Shown here piece by piece: positions 57,933-62,543 of a DNA stretch of 62,543 nt. This stretch comes from an uncultured Clostridia bacterium. Its GTDB lineage: Bacteria > Bacillota > Clostridia > Oscillospirales > Oscillospiraceae. The position numbers were made by a program, and so were the translations under genes. The stretch is taken from NCBI GenBank assembly GCA_947307255.1, contig CAMZIO010000007.1:1-62543 (forward strand), given 5' to 3'. The notes under the pieces are model-generated. The model made no database searches. It saw only the letters and a list, made by a program, of their open reading frames with translations, and was not told the origin of the DNA. The first letter of the stretch is position 1; every line of letters begins with the position of its first letter.

Positions 57933-59207
57933 TTATCGCTCGATGAACGCGTTTCGCTCCGCGCCCACGGATACGTATTGAATATGACAGTTTACAGCGT
58001 TTTCAATGCGCTCGACATAGTCCCTGGCCTCGATGGGAAGGTCCGCCCAGGTACGGATGCCTGAAATATCACAGCGCCAGCCGTCCATGTACTCGATCAC
58101 CGGCCTGGCGTCCCGCAGCGCAGCGGGGAACGGGAAATCGTCCGTCCGAACGCCGTCCAGCTCGTATTGCACACACAGCGGAATCCGGTCCAGATAGCTC
58201 AGCACGTCCAGCTTCGTCAACGCCAGCGCAGTTGCGCCCTGCATACGCACGCCGTAGCGCGTGGCGACCAGGTCGATCGGCCCGACGCGGCGCGGACGGC
58301 CGGTTTTTGCGCCGTATTCGGCTCCGGCCGTGCGCAGGGCATCCGCCTCCGGCCCGAACGATTCGCAGGTGAAGGGACCCTCGCCCACGCAGGTGGAGTA
58401 CGCCTTGACAATGCCGAGCACCTCGTCCACATTCAGCCACGGCGCGCCGGCGCCGACCGGCGCGTAAGCGGCGAGGGTGTGAGAGGAGGTCGTAAACGGA
58501 TAAATGCCGCAGTCGAGGTCGCGCAGCGCGCCAAGCTGAGCCTCGAAGAGGATGCGCTTTCCGGCGGCCTGCGCACGGTGCAGTTCCACGGCAACGTCGC
58601 AAAGGAAGGGCTTGAGCTTCTCTCCGTATTCCTCCAGCCAGTTGAGAAGTGATTCCCGTGTGAAGGGCTGTGCTCCGTATACGCCGGTGAGGATCAGGTT
58701 TTTCCACTCCAGCAGCTCGTCCACGTGTTCGCGCAGCTGCGCCGGATAGAGCAGATCTCCCGCAAGCAGGGTCTTCTTCTGCGCCTTGTCCGAGTAGAAC
58801 GGCGCGATCCCTTGCTTGGTGGAGCCGTATTTCTTATCCTTGAGCCGTGCCTCCTCCAGCGCGTCCAGCGCACGGTGCCACGGCAGGAGAATCGACGCGC
58901 GGGCGCTGATCTTCAAATTCTGCGGTGAGACGTTCACACCGGAATCACGCAGGGTTTCGATCTCCGTCCACAGGTTTTCAAGATCAAGCGCGACGTCGTT
59001 GCCGAGAACGTTGACGATGCCTTCTCGAAACACACCGGACGGGAGCAGGTGCAGGGCAAATTTACCGCGGTCGTTGACAACCGTGTGGCCGGCGTTGCCG
59101 CCGCCCTGATAGCGGACGACGTAATCATACCGCTCGGTCAGCAGATCGACCATACGACCCTTGCCCTCGTCGCCCCAGTTGATTCCTACGATTGCACAGT
59201 TTGCCAT
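57933..59207 (-). CDS. purA: Adenylosuccinate synthetase
   Basis: A 424-residue GTP-dependent ligase that joins aspartate to IMP. The P-loop is GINWGDEGKGRMVDLL (about 8-23; usually GxQWGDEGKGK), followed by GGGNAGHTVV (catalytic His) and GTTKQGI-like YGSTKQGIAPFY. The C-terminal part KTGRPRRVGPIDLVA matches the IMP and GTP sites. A Trp-for-Gln change in the first motif (INWGDEG) is a small oddity. It lies 14 bp after pyrG. Confidence 0.95.
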   Translation of the reverse strand: MANCAIVGINWGDEGKGRMVDLLTERYDYVVRYQGGGNAGHTVVNDRGKFALHLLPSGVFREGIVNVLGNDVALDLENLWTEIETLRDSGVNVSPQNLKISARASILLPWHRALDALEEARLKDKKYGSTKQGIAPFYSDKAQKKTLLAGDLLYPAQLREHVDELLEWKNLILTGVYGAQPFTRESLLNWLEEYGEKLKPFLCDVAVELHRAQAAGKRILFEAQLGALRDLDCGIYPFTTSSHTLAAYAPVGAGAPWLNVDEVLGIVKAYSTCVGEGPFTCESFGPEADALRTAGAEYGAKTGRPRRVGPIDLVATRYGVRMQGATALALTKLDVLSYLDRIPLCVQYELDGVRTDDFPFPAALRDARPVIEYMDGWRCDISGIRTWADLPIEARDYVERIENAVNCHIQYVSVGAERNAFIER

Positions 59208-59221
59208 TCTTTCCCCTCCTC

Positions 59222-60823
<1,602 letters not shown>

Positions 60824-60854
60824 TCATCCCCCCCCTGATAATTTCTCAAACGGA

Positions 60855-60899
60855 AAAGACGCTCAATTAGGGGCACGAACCCCCAAAATGAACGTCTTT
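60855..60899 (-). terminator. Strong hairpin before pyrG: dapL terminator or pyrG attenuator
   Basis: AAAGACGTTCATTTTGGGG and CCCCTAATTGAGCGTCTTT pair with only two T-T mismatches and end in TTTT. It starts about 7 nt after the predicted transcription start of pyrG and lies 130 bp after dapL, so either role is possible. Confidence 0.7.
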
Positions 60900-60912
60900 G
60901 CTCAACGAATGA

Positions 60913-60941
60913 AAGATACTACAATATGCCATGCCTGTCAA
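60913..60941 (-). promoter_or_regulatory. Promoter of the pyrG-pur operon
   Basis: On the minus strand TTGACA (60936-60941), 17 bp, TATCTT (60913-60918). Gene spacing downstream is 7-28 bp through to the malic enzyme gene, so seven genes may share it. Confidence 0.65.
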
Positions 60942-61029
60942 TAGGCCGTAAACGTGTTTTTCACTTTTTTGCGTCATATTTTCCCGTTCTTTCTGCAATT
61001 TTGCGTTTTTATCTTTCTGTTTGTTGCTG

Positions 61030-62217
61030 TTATGCGCCAAAATACGAGAGCAGGCGGGCGGCAGCCTCAGCGGTAACCGCCGGAGTGCTGAAACAGGAGA
61101 AGCGGAACCACCCCTCGCCGCAGGCGCCAAAGCCGACGCCCGGCGTGCCGACGATGCCGGCGTTTTCCATGAGATTGTCAAAGAAGGTCCAGCTGTCCAT
61201 TCCCTCCGGGCAGCGCAGCCAAAGATAGGGCGCATTCGCTCCGCCGAAATAGCGGATGGCGCAACGATCCAGCGTGCTGGCGAGGATCTGCGCGTTTTTG
61301 CGGTAGACGCCGAGACTGGCACGGCTTTGGCGCAGGCCCTCCTCGGTCAACGCGGCTGCGCCAGCCCGCTGCAGCAGATAGGACACACCGTTGGTGCAGG
61401 TGCTCCGGTTGCGGACCCACATACTTTGTAAAGACCGTCCTTCCCGGATCAGCGTCTTGGGAACCACGGTATAGCCCAGACGGGTTCCGGTAAAGCCGGC
61501 TGATTTGGACAGGGAAAACAGTTCGATCGCACATTCCCGCGCGCCGGACAGCTCGTAGATGCTGTGCGGTACTGCCGGATCCGTAATAAAGGCCTCATAG
61601 GCGGCGTCGAAGAGGATGACCGCCTGGTGCTCGTTGGCCCAATCGACCCAGGCCTGGAGCTGGGCTTTGGAATAGGCCGCCCCGGTGGGATTATTCGGGG
61701 AGCAGAGATAAATCAGTTCCGCCTCCAGCCCCGGAAACGGCAGCGGCAGAAAGCCGTTTTCCTCCGTACCGGGGATCGGGACGATCGTCCGTCCGGCCAT
61801 CAGATTCGTGTCCGCGTAAGCGGGATAAGCCGGCTCCACGACGGCGACTCGGTTCTCGCTGGCAAAGAGGCCGCCGATTGCGCCGAGATCGTCCCCGATG
61901 CCGTAGCAGACGAAGACCTCCTCCGGGTCGATCCGCACGCCGCGCCGGGCGTAGTTGGTTACGGCAGCCTGTTTCATAAAGTCTTTGCCCAGCTCCGGCA
62001 TATAGCCGTGAAAGGTCTCCGGGCGCGCCTGTTCATCCACGGCGTCGTGCAGCGCCTCGATCACCACGGGGGCCAGAGGAAGCGTTACGTCCCCGATACC
62101 CAGCCGCAGCAGGCGGCGCTCCGGGTGTGCGGCCTCGAAGCGCTCGGCCCGCATTTTCGTTTCATAGAACAGAAAATTGTCAGAAAGATTTGAATAATAG
62201 GAATTGATACGTATCAC
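61030..62217 (-). CDS. dapL: LL-diaminopimelate aminotransferase
   Basis: A 395-residue PLP enzyme that makes LL-diaminopimelate directly from tetrahydrodipicolinate, the short lysine/peptidoglycan route. The start RINSYYSNLSDNFLFYE and RLGIGDVTLPLAP are DapL signatures. The PLP lysine is in LFSLSKSAGFTGTRLGY (about 238), with CSPNNPTGA before it. Translation starts at GTG 62217 behind GGGAGA. It is transcribed alone behind a structured leader of about 140 nt. Confidence 0.93.
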   Translation of the reverse strand: MIRINSYYSNLSDNFLFYETKMRAERFEAAHPERRLLRLGIGDVTLPLAPVVIEALHDAVDEQARPETFHGYMPELGKDFMKQAAVTNYARRGVRIDPEEVFVCYGIGDDLGAIGGLFASENRVAVVEPAYPAYADTNLMAGRTIVPIPGTEENGFLPLPFPGLEAELIYLCSPNNPTGAAYSKAQLQAWVDWANEHQAVILFDAAYEAFITDPAVPHSIYELSGARECAIELFSLSKSAGFTGTRLGYTVVPKTLIREGRSLQSMWVRNRSTCTNGVSYLLQRAGAAALTEEGLRQSRASLGVYRKNAQILASTLDRCAIRYFGGANAPYLWLRCPEGMDSWTFFDNLMENAGIVGTPGVGFGACGEGWFRFSCFSTPAVTAEAAARLLSYFGA

Positions 62218-62301
62218 AGCGCGATTTCTCCCTCGTAAACGGTTCGGCAGGATCAGGACGGTCGAAAAAACGCTGTTATCTCGCTATCCTGAAAAACAGC
62301 A

Positions 62302-62354
62302 AAAAGGCAAAGGGAGATACCGAGCGAACTGCCGCAAAGACTCCAGTGCCTTTT
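62302..62354 (-). promoter_or_regulatory. Leader hairpin of dapL
   Basis: In the leftward transcript AAAAGGCA pairs with TGCCTTTT, with an inner GGAG/CTCC stem, starting at about the first transcribed base. T-runs follow (TTTTTGCTGTTTTT). It looks like an attenuator or 5' stabilising structure. I do not recognise a lysine riboswitch. Confidence 0.5.
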
Positions 62355-62361
62355 CAAAAGC

Positions 62362-62390
62362 ATTATATAAAAGGGGGAAATGATTGTCAA
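62362..62390 (-). promoter_or_regulatory. Consensus promoter of dapL
   Basis: On the minus strand TTGACA (62385-62390), 17 bp, TATAAT (62362-62367), a perfect match to the sigma-A consensus. Confidence 0.9.
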
Positions 62391-62429
62391 CCGCCTTTTC
62401 AAACGGGCTGTCGTCCTTATCATTTTTAT

Positions 62430-62464
62430 AAGGGAGAAGACCGGCATAGCCGGTCTTCTCCCTT
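62430..62464. terminator. Terminator at the right end of the window
   Basis: A 16-bp perfect stem (AAGGGAGAAGACCGGC/GCCGGTCTTCTCCCTT) with a 3-nt loop. A leftward gene seems to end 29 bp to its right. Confidence 0.85.
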
Positions 62465-62492
62465 ACATTTTTGGCGTTTTTGCCGCAGGTCT

Positions 62493-62543
62493 TCAGTTGT
62501 TCACCACTTCGCCGGGGTTCGAGGCGGAGTGGGCGGTGGACCA
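62493..62543 (-). CDS. Possible C-terminal end of a leftward gene
   Basis: The last 51 bases read on the minus strand as an open frame ending WSTAHSASNPGEVVNN and TGA. A strong terminator follows at the right distance. Sixteen residues are too few to name a family, and another frame cannot be excluded. Confidence 0.35.
   Translation of the reverse strand, partial: WSTAHSASNPGEVVNN

Noticed and set aside
62218..62400. Lysine riboswitch before dapL
   Set aside because: The leader is about 140 nt and I could not find the conserved L-box core. Only a simple hairpin is visible.

Overview
This window comes from a GC-rich, anaerobic, spore-forming member of the Bacillota, most likely class Clostridia. 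The evidence is an uninterrupted sporulation sigma factor SigK with its hydrophobic pro-sequence, a CotF-type coat protein pair, LL-diaminopimelate aminotransferase (DapL), RqcH, Mini-III RNase, RbgA and TmcAL, a butyryl-CoA:acetate-type CoA-transferase with acetate kinase, and strong AGGAGG ribosome sites. I cannot name the genus from sequence alone.

Layout. 1-7.7 kb: the tail of a PLP enzyme, a membrane methyltransferase, threonine synthase, a dihydropyrimidinase with a small membrane partner, a secreted two-enzyme lysozyme (GH24-SLH-GH25) and an S66 peptidase. 7.7-15.7 kb: a radical SAM protein, a polyamine importer operon (XRE-cupin regulator, then potABCD, leftward), a pseudouridine synthase and yceD-rpmF. 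15.8-25.1 kb: two leftward spore-coat genes, then a tightly packed rightward run of eleven genes (lepB, rbgA, rnhB, yraN, M19 dipeptidase, aroC, chorismate mutase, a fused aroE-aroK, a CoA-transferase, a LURP-one protein, a VanW protein). 25.1-36.9 kb: a SIMPL protein, tRNA-Ala, mrnC-rqcH-UPF0340, sigK, glucokinase, ackA divergent from tmcAL, a DUF3298 lipoprotein, a TIM-barrel protein and a rhomboid-like membrane protein.

37.1-42.7 kb is an AT-richer accessory island beside tRNA-Pro. It holds an ECF sigma factor, a DUF4367-type anti-sigma factor, a small secreted beta-rich protein, a secreted C39-like cysteine peptidase and two lipoproteins, apparently one leftward operon. Its borders carry an exact 32-bp copy of the tRNA-Pro 3' end, a 16-nt inverted copy, and a 38-bp duplicate of the tRNA-Pro terminator on the far side. 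I think it is a poorly described envelope-response or secreted-protease system.

42.9-51.6 kb: a dicarboxylate/amino-acid symporter, a heterodimeric ABC exporter, and a TetM-like ribosomal GTPase fused to a Rae1/YacP-type NYN nuclease. These are followed by tRNA-Leu and an AT-rich GNAT gene. 51.7-62.2 kb: a leftward operon pyrG-purA-purC-purF-purB-fumC-malic enzyme, in which the last two genes could convert the fumarate released by purine synthesis into pyruvate, and then dapL behind a structured leader.

The strongest candidates for new biology are the GTPase-nuclease fusion (48131-50764), the ECF/C39 island (37.1-42.7 kb), the PotA with two inserted surface-protein-like repeats (11507-13096) and the purine-fumarate operon. 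No CRISPR array, transposase, integrase or rRNA gene was seen.
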